A stretch of DNA of 64,000 bases from Tetrahymena thermophila SB210 (taxonomy: Eukaryota; Ciliophora; Oligohymenophorea; Hymenostomatida; Tetrahymenidae), in assembly GCF_000189635.1 (NCBI RefSeq), contig NW_002476463.1, positions 992,001 through 1,056,000 on the forward strand, written 5' to 3'. Shown here in pieces: positions 37,920-50,614 of the stretch. Below the pieces are notes generated by a model that saw only the letters and a program-made list of their open reading frames with translations, was not told where the DNA came from and made no database searches. Every line of letters starts with the position of its first letter. The first letter of the stretch is position 1. Both the position numbers and the translations under genes were made by a program.

Positions 37920-38387
37920 ATGATTGAGACTGAAATTAAAAGCAAGAGTCCTTTAAAAACGAGAGATTTTCTGTGGTTTGTTATTTTGTATTAGCTTATG
38001 GTCCATTTAGTATCGCATTGGGATAATTATAACTGCGGTAGCAATTTTAATGTTTTTCTAATTTGCATTTATATAATACATCTACTGAGAAGGATAGTCA
38101 GTTATTTAGGAAAGTCCTTAAGAAACAAAGCTTTGACATGGATAGGTTACTCTTTTGTTATTCCTATTTTAGTTTGGAGCAGTGTGACTGCTTACTATTT
38201 ACAAAAATACTAAGAAGAACTAACAGATTACTCTAACTGTTCATCATTTTTTATAACTTTAACCTTTGTTGTATATGGGTTCGTTGTTTCTATTTATTAA
38301 ATAATAAAAATTGTAACTCACCGCAATCAACATTTCCAGAGTGAAATAGATGAAGAGTTTTTAGGAAGAGTTAGTACAACTTCTTGA
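37920..38387 (+). CDS. Small membrane protein of unknown function
   Basis: Single exon, 155 residues, ending in TGA. About four hydrophobic helices are seen: DFLWFVILYQLMVHLV (about 18-33), NVFLICIYIIHLL (about 43-55), the helix ending VIPILVWSSVTAYYL (about 75-92) and FITLTFVVYGFVVSIYQII (about 107-125). The tail is acidic and Ser/Thr-rich. An in-frame ATG at 37998 could start a shorter form, but the upstream ATG at 37920 adds a good first helix, and its start is conserved in the truncated copies at 33925. I do not recognise the family. Confidence 0.75.
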
Positions 38388-39677
38388 TCTTCCCAAGAGT
38401 ATGAAGGAAAGATACATTTTTAAATAAATTTTTTATAAAAAATAAAGCTCTACATAAAGAGTACATGTAAATTTAATTAACTAATGCTATATTTATATTT
38501 GTTAATGTAATACAAAAATAGATAAAAATAGTAAATTTTTGTGCTCAAAAAAAATATTTTACAATAAAAATTGAACTCCTTTCGATTATTAATATTTTTA
38601 ATTTTATCTAGGATTTATTCTTTTAATTAATTGATTTAGTAATAAATATTAAAAATAATTATTTGATTTTTAGTCTATTTATTTAACAATAATAATTAAT
38701 ATCATCTAAAATACTTTGAATTTAAATTTTTTATAAAAACAATTTATTCACATAAAAAGTACATGTAATATTAATAAATTAATGAATGCTCTTTTTATTT
38801 TTGTATAAATTAATTAACAAAAATAAATAAAAATAATAAATTTTTGTGCTGAATAAAAAATTTTTATAAATATTTTTCAATAAAAATTAAACTCCATTTG
38901 ATTGTTAATATTTTTAATTATAACTAGGATTTATTATTTTAATTAATTGATTTTGTAACAAATATTAAAAATATTTTAAAAAAATAATTAATATCATCTA
39001 AATAACTTGAATATAATTTTTTTATAAAAACAATTTCTTTGAATAAAAAGGACATGTATAATTAATTAATGCTCTTTATTATTAATGTATACAAAAGAGA
39101 TAAAAATGTAAAATTTTGTGTTTAATAGAAATATTTATATAAATAAATATATGTTATTGCATTTTGAAATTTTAGTTATCTATATTTAATAATAATTATT
39201 ATCTATTCTTCTAATTGATTGAGGATACATATTAAAAAGAATTTTAAGTCTATTAATTTTAGAGAATGATTAATAAATTAAGAATTTTAATATTTTGAAT
39301 ATAAATTTATTAAATTAATATTTTAATCCAGCCATAATAAATAATTAATCAATTATATATTTATAAGTTAAAAAGTATTCATTTTTCCATTTAATATACC
39401 AACTAAAATAATATCATAAGATCAATTTTTTAATAATTAAAATAATTATGAATAAAACAAACATACAAAATTATAAATTCTAACTTGGTTCTTTTACAGT
39501 TAATGGTTACAAAAAAATTTTACTCTTGAAGTTTACAGATTAGATTTTACTATAAAAAAGAATGTTTTAGAACTCAATCAACTTTTTATAATAAATTATT
39601 TTTTAAAGTAATTAAATTAGAAACTTAATCAATCAAAAGTGACTTGCACTAGTTTTTTTAAGAGTTTTGTAAATAAA
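38388..39677. other. Intergenic region with tandem repeats
   Basis: No gene is seen. Most of the left part is made of three tandem repeats, listed separately. The right part is plain AT-rich sequence leading to the WD40-like gene. Confidence 0.5.
38450..39240. repeat. Three tandem imperfect repeats of about 295 bp
   Basis: Each unit starts near a GACATGT or GTACATGT landmark (38461, 38759, 39050), so the periods are 298 and 291 bases. Shared blocks in order include AATTTTTGTGCT, CTAGGATTTATT, AATTAATATCATCTAAA and TTTTTTATAAAAACAATTT. The third unit is shortened and the most diverged. Confidence 0.75.
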
Positions 39678-40715
39678 ATGGATAAGATATGGACCAAGTT
39701 CAAAGACTTGTTATAATTTGATAAAAAAGAAAGGTAGCAAATAAGTTAATGCGAAATTTGCGTTAAGTTATTTGTGAAAGATAGTGGATAAACCATTCAT
39801 ATTAATAATAAATAAGTAGAAATTTTTTATCCTAAAGATATCAAATAGCCAAAATCTGTAGTTTTTCTTTAAAATCCTAACATTTTCTAGAAATAAATTC
39901 TTTATGGGAAACACATAAGCGGCACTGATTTGGTGGCAATAATATTAATTGATTTAAAGTTGATTTTATTAGATTACAAGAGAGGACATGTTTTAAAAAT
40001 AGTTAGTAATGTTAATTAAATAGAAAAATTGAACACAAATTGTCTACTTCTCTTTGGTACAAATTAAGTCAGAACTATTTGCAAAAGAACTTTTAAAGTT
40101 ATCCATTAAGCCAAGACCTCTTTCTCTTCTCCTGTGTTCACTATAGATGTTTAAAAAGACCTATTTGTTATTGGGTCATACTGGGATATCTATGTGTATA
40201 ATCATAACTTATAGTAAAAAGCAAATTAAATAAGAGCTCATAGTATGAATGTTCTATGTGTAAAATTTATTAATTAAAATAGTATAGTTTCTACTAGCGA
40301 AGATTATTATCTCAATATATGGGAGATATAATAATAAATAATAGAAGGAGAAGAAAAATATGAATTAGTTAAAAAATATACTGTGTATATGTCATACGTA
40401 GCTGCAAGTTGCATAATTCCTTGTCCATATAACAAATACAGCCTCATGGCTAATTCAAATTCATCAGTAAGGTATATAGTATTTAATCAAGATATTAATG
40501 GACAAAATCCAATAGACTATGATTCACTTCAGCACAATATCTGTAATCTTAAAATGGATAAAATGTTTGATTCTGAAATGCAATTTTATATAAAGTAATT
40601 AAATATAGATGTAAAAAACAGTCAGATGATAGCCTATTTCAAAGATTCTTGCAAATTATATTCTTTTTACTTTAATAAATTAGCTTTTTCCAATTTATCA
40701 TTTAACTAAAATTGA
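39678..40715 (+). CDS. WD40-repeat-like protein
   Basis: Single exon, 345 residues, ending in TGA. The clearest repeat is near residues 185-225: a GH-like AHSMNVLCVKF start, then IVSTSEDYYLNIWEI, where the Trp-containing ending is the WD signature. Weaker repeats lie before it (VFTIDVQKDLFVIGSYWDIYVY) and perhaps after it. The first 60 residues include a Cys pair (CEIC) but no full zinc motif. WD40 propellers hold protein complexes together; seven blades would need about 300 residues, so a degenerate single propeller is possible. The partner cannot be guessed from the neighbours. Confidence 0.75.
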
Positions 40716-41720
40716 TCATCCAATTTTTAAATATTTATCTAAGAATTATTAAAATAATAATTTACCAAAAGGAATTTTAATATTTATTTATAATTAAATA
40801 TTATATCTATTTCTTTTTTCATGTATAACCAACAATTTTGTTGAATTAATTCTAGATTGTATTAGTTAATTTAGCAAAATAATTAAAAATAATCAAAGTA
40901 ATATTTTATTGTAATAAATTTATCAATTAAAATTATTATATTTTCTTTGATTTTAAAATTAATTTAACAAAAAAATTAATAAATATAATTTGAAATAAAT
41001 GTTATAATTAATAATGAAAGATTAAAAATAATATATGCAGCTAATCAAAAACAATAAATATTGTATGAGATAAATAAATAAATATTAAAACTTTAGAAAA
41101 TTGGATGATGAAAAATTTGTAAATAAATAAATAAATAATTCACAAGAGTTTTTAAATGAAAAGTTTTAATAAATAAATAAATAAATTTTAATAAATAAAA
41201 GGTTATAAAAAATTCAGTATTAATAAATCTTATTTAAAATATCTTAAATCAACATTATTTATTGTATGGATAGTTATAAATAGATTGATAATTAATTTTA
41301 AATCAGTAGATTTTTTAAATTACTACATTTATAGTTAGTTAGTTAGTCAGTTATTAGAGAAATTATAATTTTAAACAAAGTAAGCTTTAAAATTTTCAAT
41401 ACAACACATAAAGGTATTAGATTTTATTTTTAACCATGAATCAATAGCTAACTGTAGATAGCTAGTACCCTTATTTTAGAAATTAGCCAATAAGTCTTCA
41501 AGATCTTCCAAGCCAATAGCATTCATAAAATTAATGGACAGGTGATAATAGTTTTTAAATGGAATATTCAGGGGCAAATGGAACCGTCCAAGTGAATTAT
41601 CCAAATTATTTAGTAGCTTAAAACTAAAGTTAATCATCAAGGATTACTCCTTAAATGAATTAAAGCTTTTAAAATTAATCAAGATCACCTCTTTAAGAAT
41701 TAAATGTTTAAAGAAATAGC
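40716..41720. other. AT-rich intergenic region with AATA microsatellites
   Basis: No gene is supported. Runs of AATAAATAAATAA occur at about 41065-41190, and TAGTTAGTTAGTCAG at about 41335. A weak protein-like stretch at 41430-41660 does not join the next gene in frame. Confidence 0.45.
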
Positions 41721-43253
41721 ATGAATAATCTTATTTAAGAAAATGAATATGAAAATAACGGACCTAAGTATGTAGCTTTTTAGCTTCCTGCAATCATGTG
41801 CACTAAAGGAAAAGGCAACTCAATACACGCTCAACATGATTAGCCTCTAACTATGGTATGTGTTGATAGAAATTGTCTTGATAATAACTAATTTTTGTTA
41901 TGTTCTATTTGTAGCTAAACTGATCACTAGTTTCACGAATAAGTCCCACTAAAACTTCTGATACACGATATAATAGCATGCTTGAACGATAAAAAAGACT
42001 CACCGAAAAAATTAAGCAGCAAACTGGCAAATTTAAGAGCAGAGTCCTTGTAGCGTGTAAAAGAAATAAGATAAAAGATATCCTAGAGATTAGATGAAAT
42101 TGAATAAGAGATTATTTTTCTCTATGAAACTCTTTAGGAGCATTAAATAAAATAAGTTATTAGATTTTCATAAAAAGATGTTCTTGAGGGAATTGATAAT
42201 CTAATGAGTTGTAAGACAAAGGAGCATCTGTAAGCGGAAATAAGAAACATTATGAATAATACGCACATTGATAGTGGTAATGCAAATAATTTCGGAGTAG
42301 ACATTTTAAATGAAGCAATAGCAGAAAACACCTTATAAGATATTGGAATTAAACATGAAAACTTGACAAAATTACTAGTTAATCTTTAAAAAAGCTGTGA
42401 AGATTTACTTTAAGATAAAGAAAAATTAGTAGCAAACTTCACAATTAATTGCAATGAAAGCTTTAGTGTACACCCAACCTTAAATAACTCAGCAGTGGCT
42501 GCCTTAAATAATCATTCTGCTCTTTAGGAAAATATCGTACATCACAAAAATACTATTTATGATCCAGATTATGTAAACAAAAAAGGAGGGTTGCAAGGGA
42601 GTGGAGACTCTTTTAATAACATTCCAGTAGACGAACCTTAGAGTTTATTATAAACATCTTTTATGTCTCATACTTCTAAATCTAGCAATATCTTGACTTA
42701 GCGTTTCGAATTCAGCAAGACAATGCGTGATCCTAACATAGTTTTGCAAAGGAGAGTAATTATTAACGGTAATTACGAAGGGAATAATGAAAGATTACAT
42801 TATCGTGTCTAACTAGTTTTACCAGAGCTAGAAACAGCTACGCCAAGTATTAAATAATGGAGCTTTAAAATTGCTAGATAGTTACCTCACTGGATTGGAT
42901 TTGGAGTTTGTCATGTAAATGATATCAAAAAGCAATAATTCAAACTAACAAACAATGAATTCTCATTTACTCATCATGAAGGCCAAAAAAAAACAAATGA
43001 TCATGGATGCTATTTAATTACAACACACGGATGGGCATTTGGCCATAAAAACTAACCTTAGAGAACTAATCTTCGTTTTAGCAAAAATGATATTATAACT
43101 TGTAGATTTGATCCTTTTAAAAATTTCATAATTTTCTACAAAAATAATGATTTCTAAAATCCCTATAATTTGAGTTTTGAATCCATCTGCTGGAATAAAC
43201 TTTACCCATGTGTAGTATTTTGGTATCCAGGAGATTCTGTAGAACTCCTTTGA
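41721..43253 (+). CDS. TRIM-like protein: B-box, coiled coil, SPRY
   Basis: Single exon, 510 residues, ending in TGA. Residues 27-72 are a B-box-like zinc site (C27, H39, C47, C52, C61, C64, H69, H72). Residues about 85-290 are charged and Gln-rich with heptad character, a likely coiled coil. Residues about 350-510 form a SPRY domain: WIGFGVCH, then GCYLITTHGWAFGH, LRFSKNDIITCRFDP and FIIFYKNN, ending WYPGDSVELL. In animals, B-box/coiled-coil/SPRY proteins with a RING are TRIM ubiquitin ligases, in which SPRY binds the target. No RING is present here, so ligase activity is not expected; a scaffold role is the fair reading. Similar architectures are common in ciliates. Confidence 0.85.
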
Positions 43254-44032
43254 AGCACCATTTATTAATATAACAAATAAAATAATCTTTGAGTAAAGGA
43301 TTGTTTTTATAATTGTAAGCTAATTTTTAAAAAATCTTATTTTTTAGCATGTATTTAGTATTGTTTTAAATGAAATATGAAGAAATAAATAATAAACAAA
43401 CAATAAAAAACATATAAATAAAAATAAAAAATCACTTTTATAAATCTTTAAAAATTGAGATATTTTTTTTATGTTTAAAAAAACAGTTTGACAAATTTAG
43501 AAATTATTTAGCTATTATTTAATTTCCATAACAATATGTATACTTTTTTTTCTTTATATATTTTTTAATATGCCAACAGTTTAAATCATAAACTTTTTTG
43601 ATTTTTTTAACCTAATGCATATTAAGGGAAACATATAATTAAGTCTAACTTAAGTTGTAGAGAGACTATAAATTAATAAATATAAATTATTTTGTGAAAT
43701 TAGCACATAAATATATGTATGCTTATTAAATGGCTTTGAGAAAAATTTTGCAAGTATATATATATGTGGCTTGTATTTATATTTATTAAGGAATTATGTT
43801 AATTATTTTGATGTCTAAACAATAAATAAATTTATTCATATAGATTACGGCTACTTTTTTTAGTTTGTTAAAAATTATTTATTATTTCTACTTTTAAATA
43901 AATTAATTAACTAAATAACTCCAGAATATTAATAATAAGTAGAATAAAAGAAATTCACTGAGTTTTAGCTTTGAAATACTCATTTTTAAATTAAAAAGCT
44001 ATTTAAAGTTTTGAATAGAGAAGGTTTTAGCT
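43254..44032. other. AT-rich intergenic region, no gene seen
   Basis: No coding signal is seen. It holds the 3' end of the TRIM-like gene and the promoter of the first channel gene. Confidence 0.5.
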
Positions 44033-47000
44033 ATGTAATCCTTGAAATATGAAGAAAGCTCATTTAGCCCATAAAATCCATTCCATTCTTTTAATGCTTA
44101 AGTATAATATTTAATTCATTAATATGATAATTTTATATAGAAATTATTGTGATATTATTTTAGGAGCACCAAGAATTGAATGATATTTCAAGAAAAAAAG
44201 ATGATAGCGTTATCTCTGATCGTAGTATACAAAAAAATATAGAAATAATTCCTCATATAAAAAATGAAGCTAAATCTATTTTGTAGTCAATTAAAAATTC
44301 GCCAATCCATCATATAAAAACATCAATAGAAGCTAGCTAAAGATTTATCGAAGCAAGTCAGGATATAAATCCCAGCTAAATGATTATCCATAACAGAAAA
44401 AAAGGAGAAACAGTGATTTCAAACTTAACTAATCATGATGAAGCAATACAGAAATAATTAGAAAGCAAATCTATTAAATAAATTTAAGAAATGAAAGAAC
44501 CTCGAAGACTCATGCTTGCAATTAATTTGCTTGTGAATGTTAAAGGGTTTTATCGTAAAGTAACTTAAAATTCAAGACTAATTGAAAAATTATCAAGAGA
44601 GTAGCATAACTAAATTGGAGATTTATCTTCATTTTTTACAAAAAATTAATTTTCAAAAAAAGTCAAAAGACTTTTTAAATTCTAGACAGCATTTAAAAAC
44701 ATGGTAGCTTAATTAAACAATAATACAAAGTATATTCCGATTTTGGCTCCGTACAGCATATTTAAGCAAATATGGGATCTAATTTAGACAATCCTAGAAA
44801 TGATAGTTTCTTTTCTCTTTAGTTTGTATATATTCTTTCAACTTGATGTTTAAGAATACAACAATCTCTTCTTAATTTGTTTTATTCTTTTTTTCTGCGA
44901 TGTTCTTGTTAATTTCAACACCGGAATTCTTTAAGAAGGTACAGTTATCTACAAAAGAAAGCTAATAGCTTAGGAATATATAAAAGGGAATTTTTTTTTT
45001 GATATAATTGGTCTTATACCCTTCATGAATTTTTTCTGGATAGGTGGAGTTGCATATTCTAGAAGAGAAGTGAACACCGTGCTAATGAGCTCGCTAATAT
45101 CCATGAAGTGGTTTTCTCTTGGAGCAAATCTTGGAAAGCTTACTTTTTTTCTAAGCTATTAAAAAGGGATGAAAAATTCACTTGATTTGATAAAGCTAAT
45201 TTTTCTTATGCTTTGCGTTTGCCACTCATTTAGTCTTGTGTGGCATGGGTTAGCTATATACGAAATATCATATCTGTAAAGAGATGACTCGTGGCTTTAG
45301 TAATATCAGATACTTGATTTTAATGTTTGGGTAAGATACTGCTATTCTTTTTACTATTTAACAGTCACTATGACAACCACCGGATATGGTGATATCACTC
45401 CAAAAAATTATATTGAAGTGATGTTTGCAATAGGAATCATTTTTATAACAGCTATTTTCTGGGCTTTCTTCTTAAATAAAATAGGTTAAATTATTGATAA
45501 TATGGAGGAGAAAGAAAAGCAATATACAGAAAATATGCTTGTAATACATAGATTAATGAGAGAAGAGGAAGTTGACAAGGAGTTAAGGGTAAAGATCTCA
45601 AATTACTTGAAGTATTTGTATCAGGTATTTCTACAATAATATCGTTTATTGAATAATCTTAAATAAAATTCTTAATATAAACTTGAAAAAGTATTTATAA
45701 TTTTATATACTTATTATATTTAAATAGGAATCAAATTAAGTACAAAAATCGAAGGAGAAAGAAATTATGGATAAACTCTCCAAGCAGTTGAAAGACGATC
45801 TTATATTGGACATGAATGGTAAATTTATAAGAAATATACCAATTTTAGAGAAACTAGAATCAAAGAATAAAATAGCTTAATCCATGGAAGAGTGTTTATT
45901 TTCTCCTGGAGAATATATTTTTAAATAAGATTAACTGGATGATTCTTCTTTGTATTACATAGCAAAAGGATCTGTAAGTATTGTTTTTGAGTCAGAAATT
46001 AACTTTAGAAGCTAAATAAACGTGATCTAAACTTTAGGTAAATAGCAATACTTTGGAGAAATTGGTTTTCTTTTTTAATCTAAGCGTGCTTATTCTGCTA
46101 AAGCTAATAACTTTTGCAGGCTTTTTAAATTACAAAGGGTTATTTTTGAATAGATAATTAAGCAATCCGAACATGATTTTGAAAATTTTTAAATGACCAA
46201 AGAATCAATCCTTATGAAAGATAATTATAAATTTTAAAAGATCAGATGCTATACTTGCAATCAAGGAAATCACTTGTCTCATAATTGTCCTAAAACCCAT
46301 TTGACTATTTCTAAATAGGTGCATATTAATCGCCACAACTACTCATAACCACACAAAGAGAGAAGTAATTTCACTAGATGTAGAATTAAGATCAATAGTT
46401 TAATTACCATGGTGATAGCTCATAATGCAGTATTTTAGATAAACGATAATGTTGACTTTTTTGAATATCTTGATAAAATAGAAGAAGGTTTAAATTTATC
46501 TGACTAAGATCAAGATTAAGATTTCGATTACAGCGAAGCATACAACACAGATAACGAAAACTACTCTGATCATGATTTAAATCAAAATCATTTTTAAAAG
46601 TTTGATGAAATGGGTTCTGCTGATTAAGAATTTTCAAGAACTCCTGTTACAAAATCAAGATCATTGGTAAAAAAAGGTACAGCTAATTCATCTGTTCCTT
46701 TGCAACCAGGTAGGCAGAGTATCATGGAATAAAATGTGATGTCTTTCTAAAATCAATAGTAATCAATTATTGATGAAGCTTACCATAGAGAGGAAGAATC
46801 ATAACCTTCATCAAAAAGCTCAATATCTTCTTCAGATTAATTATCAGATAAAGATTAGTCATAATACACACACACAGTCACTAATAACGATACATTAACA
46901 TCTAAAACAGGTTAAAGGTAGAACTAAGAACAGAATATACCTCAGATTGTTAGAAAGTAAAAATCTAATTAAACATTTGTTAGAGGGGATTCTAAAAAGT

Positions 47001-48070
47001 TGAGTCACAACGTCACTGGAGAGCATTCCTCATTAGCTAACTAACTCAAAGGTTCATAATTGCTCCCCATCACAACTATTTTACCTCCGACTGATTCATA
47101 AGTATTTAATCAAGAATATCATCAAAATCAACCTAACAATAAAAGAATTGTTTCTGAATTACAGCCTTTTAAAGATAATGATTCACATGTAGGTTCTCTA
47201 ACTTCAATTACAAGCAGATCCAGAGTCCCATCGAGGTTAGTACTGAATGAAAAAGATAACAAAAGAAACCCAACAACAAATTCATTCTAAGACTAAAATT
47301 AGCTGAATGCGAATAATAATGAATAGATCCGTTCTTTGACAAAAATTTCTACCCACTCAGCCAGAGAAAAGTCCCCTATTTAAAATTCTAACGTGAATTA
47401 AAATTAACAACAATAGAATGCAAATGATAAAAAACCTATGAAAAATAATAGCATAAATGAAATAGTTTAGAGTAGGAGAAGCAGGTTGAGTGAACGAAGA
47501 AGCATAGGAAGAGACCTATAATTTAACAATTAATTATAGCAATAGCTTTAGGAAATGCTGATAAGGAATCCTACAAGAGGAAATAATAAAAAACTGAGTA
47601 AAACGGATATATAAAATATGGCTAAATAAAAAACACGTGCTTCAGTTTCAGTAGATAAATTAGCAAATTAAATAAAAATGCTGTAAAACCTAAAAGGATA
47701 CACCACGAATCAAACTTTAAAATCTAACAATGATAAAAATAATCTTTAAAAGTAAAATACTCCAACTAATTCTAACAATATAGAAGAACAAATAATGTAT
47801 GTCCTAAAGGACTAGATAGATTTATAATAAATATAAATAGGAATGGAGGAAGAAATAAGAGACCAAACAAATTATTTAAATATTTAAGAATTCGATAGAG
47901 CATTTACATTTAAATTTTATTATAGAAATGATAATTATCTTCTTGTTGTTGAAAGATATCAAGAATATTGGAAGAAAATGAACAATTTATTAGACAAAAT
48001 TGCCAAAAAAAACAAAAAAAAAACAAAAAAACGTTTGAAATCTAAATTAGGCGGAAAGTAAGTTTTCTGA
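44033..48070 (+). CDS. K+ channel with CNBD and zinc knuckle, paralogue 1
   Basis: Exons 44033-44101, 44164-45624, 45728-48070; 1290 residues. A conserved N-terminal module (RRLMLAINLLVNVKGFYRK) precedes six membrane helices. The pore has GYGD at 430-433 preceded by TTT rather than the TV of its paralogues, so it should pass K+. After S6 comes a C-linker (MREEEV, then SNYLKYLYQ at the exon end), then a cyclic-nucleotide-binding domain with SPGEY and the phosphate-binding cassette FGE (619-621) with a following Arg. Exactly 65 residues after F619 is a CCHC knuckle: C684, C687, H692, C697, then PKTH. A further conserved block reads INDNVDFFEYLD. The tail is long and Gln/Asn/Ser-rich and ends with FKFYYRNDNY and a Lys-rich stretch. 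S4 lacks regular Arg/Lys residues, so voltage sensing is probably weak and gating by cyclic nucleotide or another ligand is inferred. Confidence 0.92.
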
Positions 48071-50614
48071 ATAAATTTATATTTAAATACATCATTATCA
48101 ACTAGCCAAATAAAAATACACTTCAAATAATACATTTTGATTAATTAATATATTACTTACTACATTCATGCACCTTGACTGTAATTATTAATTTATTTTT
48201 TATCAAAAATATTATACTTCTTATTGTTTTTACCCTCTTTCTTTAAATTTTTTCATAAATATTTTACATTAAATCATTTAAAATATTTTTTGACTAAATT
48301 ATGACTAATTTATTGACAAGTTAGTAATTAATTATGCACAATTTCAATGTCATCGTTAATTTATTTTTAATAAAACTAAGCATTTCATTAATTTCTTTTA
48401 TTTTACATGTTTTAATAAATATTTTATCTATTTATTTTTGAAATAAATTTACAGTAAATCAAATAAAAAATGATAAAATTTGCACAAAGCATTTTTTATA
48501 GCACTAAATAGTAAAACTATTGAAACAGTTAAATTATTTGCTCAATTTTAGAAAAAGACTTTCCTTACTAATAATCACATTTAATAAATTGTATTTTTAA
48601 AATAAAAAATAAATACTTTATTGAATAGAAAATAACAAATTTATTAATTTAAGTAAAAATACTGAAGCACTGTAAAACCTGAATGATTGTAAGATTGATT
48701 AAAATAGGGAATAATTAAAAATATTATGGTTAATTTGATATTTTAATCAAATTTATCTCTATTTTTAGTACGTGAAATCAAGGTATTACAGATATTAAAA
48801 CTTTTTTGATTCTGTTAATTTTTTATTAATTTAGTTTACAATTAAATAATATCACATTACATTCTAAAAATAATGAATCAATTAATTTTCTATAGACTTT
48901 GCAACTTAACGTATCAATAAATTTATTAATTTATTTATTTCTTTAATCAAAATTCTATTTTTATAATTTTAAATATCAATAAAAGTCACAAAGCTTTTTT
49001 TGCTTGATTGTAAATAAATGAATCTAATTTTTGAAAATTTATTCTGTTATAATGGTCATAATTTTTCAAACTTTATTTATTTTCTTCTTTAAGATAATTT
49101 AAATCAAAAAATATAAAAATATCAATGATAAGATAAAATTTGTCAGTAACTAAAATTAAAGATTTTTTAATAAAAATAAGATAAAATATAACAAAATAAC
49201 CACAATTTAAATTACATAAATAAAAATTAGTAAGTCCCTAACTTTGAATGTAAACAAATCAAATATTTCACAAAAAATAAGTTATTCAACATTAAAATTT
49301 GATGTATCATAAAGATAATATTGTGATGAATATGAATAGCAATAAATTTCAAAATTTATAAATTCATTTAAAAGGAAAAAAGACTGAATTATTTATTACT
49401 TTTTTATAAGAAATAGAAATGTTCTATAAAAATTTTTATTTTTTGATGTATTTTTTAAATATAAATCTTAATATAAAGCTATCTAACAGAAGTAGATTTT
49501 TTTTATAAATTATCTTTTTATATGGTGGTCTGTCTATCCATATTTCTATCTAAATTATATTTGATGCGTATAATTGAATTTATTAAACATTATCCAAACT
49601 ACTGATTAAAAATTGAGAATTGGAGAAATTTCTGTAAATAAATTTTTCTTTGTTATTTTTTAGCATCTTTAAAACTAATTTTATGTTCGTATGAATAATT
49701 ATCATTAATTTTTTAAGAATTTTCATTTTGAATAAATTAGAAAAGAAGATATTTAATTTAGATTTGATAATTTAATTAGTAGGAAAAATAAAAGATATTA
49801 TATTAAAATTTATTTACGTGAATTAAATAAATAAAAAATATTATTCTTATTTATTTATTTGTTTGTTTTGCTTTTTTAATTTCATTTTCAATAACTAATT
49901 TTAATTTATCTAATCTTTTTTTACATTACACCTTACGTTCTAGTGCTTAACGAATAAATTAATTTATGACTAATAAAATTTTTTAGATCGTTATCAGTTC
50001 AAAACTTTTTATATTTGATATGCTTTTATTTTTCTTTTAAAGAATTTTGAAAATAGGTTTTGTTACATTTGAGATATACATATATATTTATAATTTATCT
50101 AGTATCTATAAACCTAATTGTCTTTTTTTTTCAATAATAAACAATATATAAAATAAAATAAAATTAATTATTGATGAGAAATCACTTGCAGAAAAATTAA
50201 AAGTTTAAAGTTATTTTTTAAATAAAAAAAATAAATTACAGAAATCTTAAAAATACAAACATTTTTTATATTTTTTCGTAATAAATAAATTAAAAATTTT
50301 TTCTAAAAGTAAAAATTACTATTATAATAAACAGGTTAATAATAAATAAAAAGTGTTTTCTTTGCTAAAAAAAGAAACATATCCAATAATTTATCAAAGT
50401 AATTTTAAAGTAATAGATGATTGATTGATTTTCAAGGTTAGTTAGTACATACCTACTTTATTTATCACTCGTTTTTATTATTAATTTTAAAATAAATGCT
50501 TTTATACTTGATTTAGTTATTATTAATTAAACATTCAAAACTATTTATATTTCTAAAAAATAATTAAAAGTAGAACTAAGTATCATAGATAGAGAGATTT
50601 AATTATATAAATAA
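48071..50614. other. Long AT-rich intergenic region, no gene seen
   Basis: About 2.5 kb with no coding signal on either strand under the ciliate code. No repeat or structured element stands out beyond A and T runs. Confidence 0.5.

Larger units (their letters stand above)
36175..37990. repeat. Tandem repeat unit 3 of 3 (Rab-like locus)
   Basis: Third copy; its right end runs into the intact small membrane protein gene, so this is probably the unit from which the other two were copied. The Rab gene here has an extra coding insert of about 18 codons near its 3' end. Confidence 0.85.
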
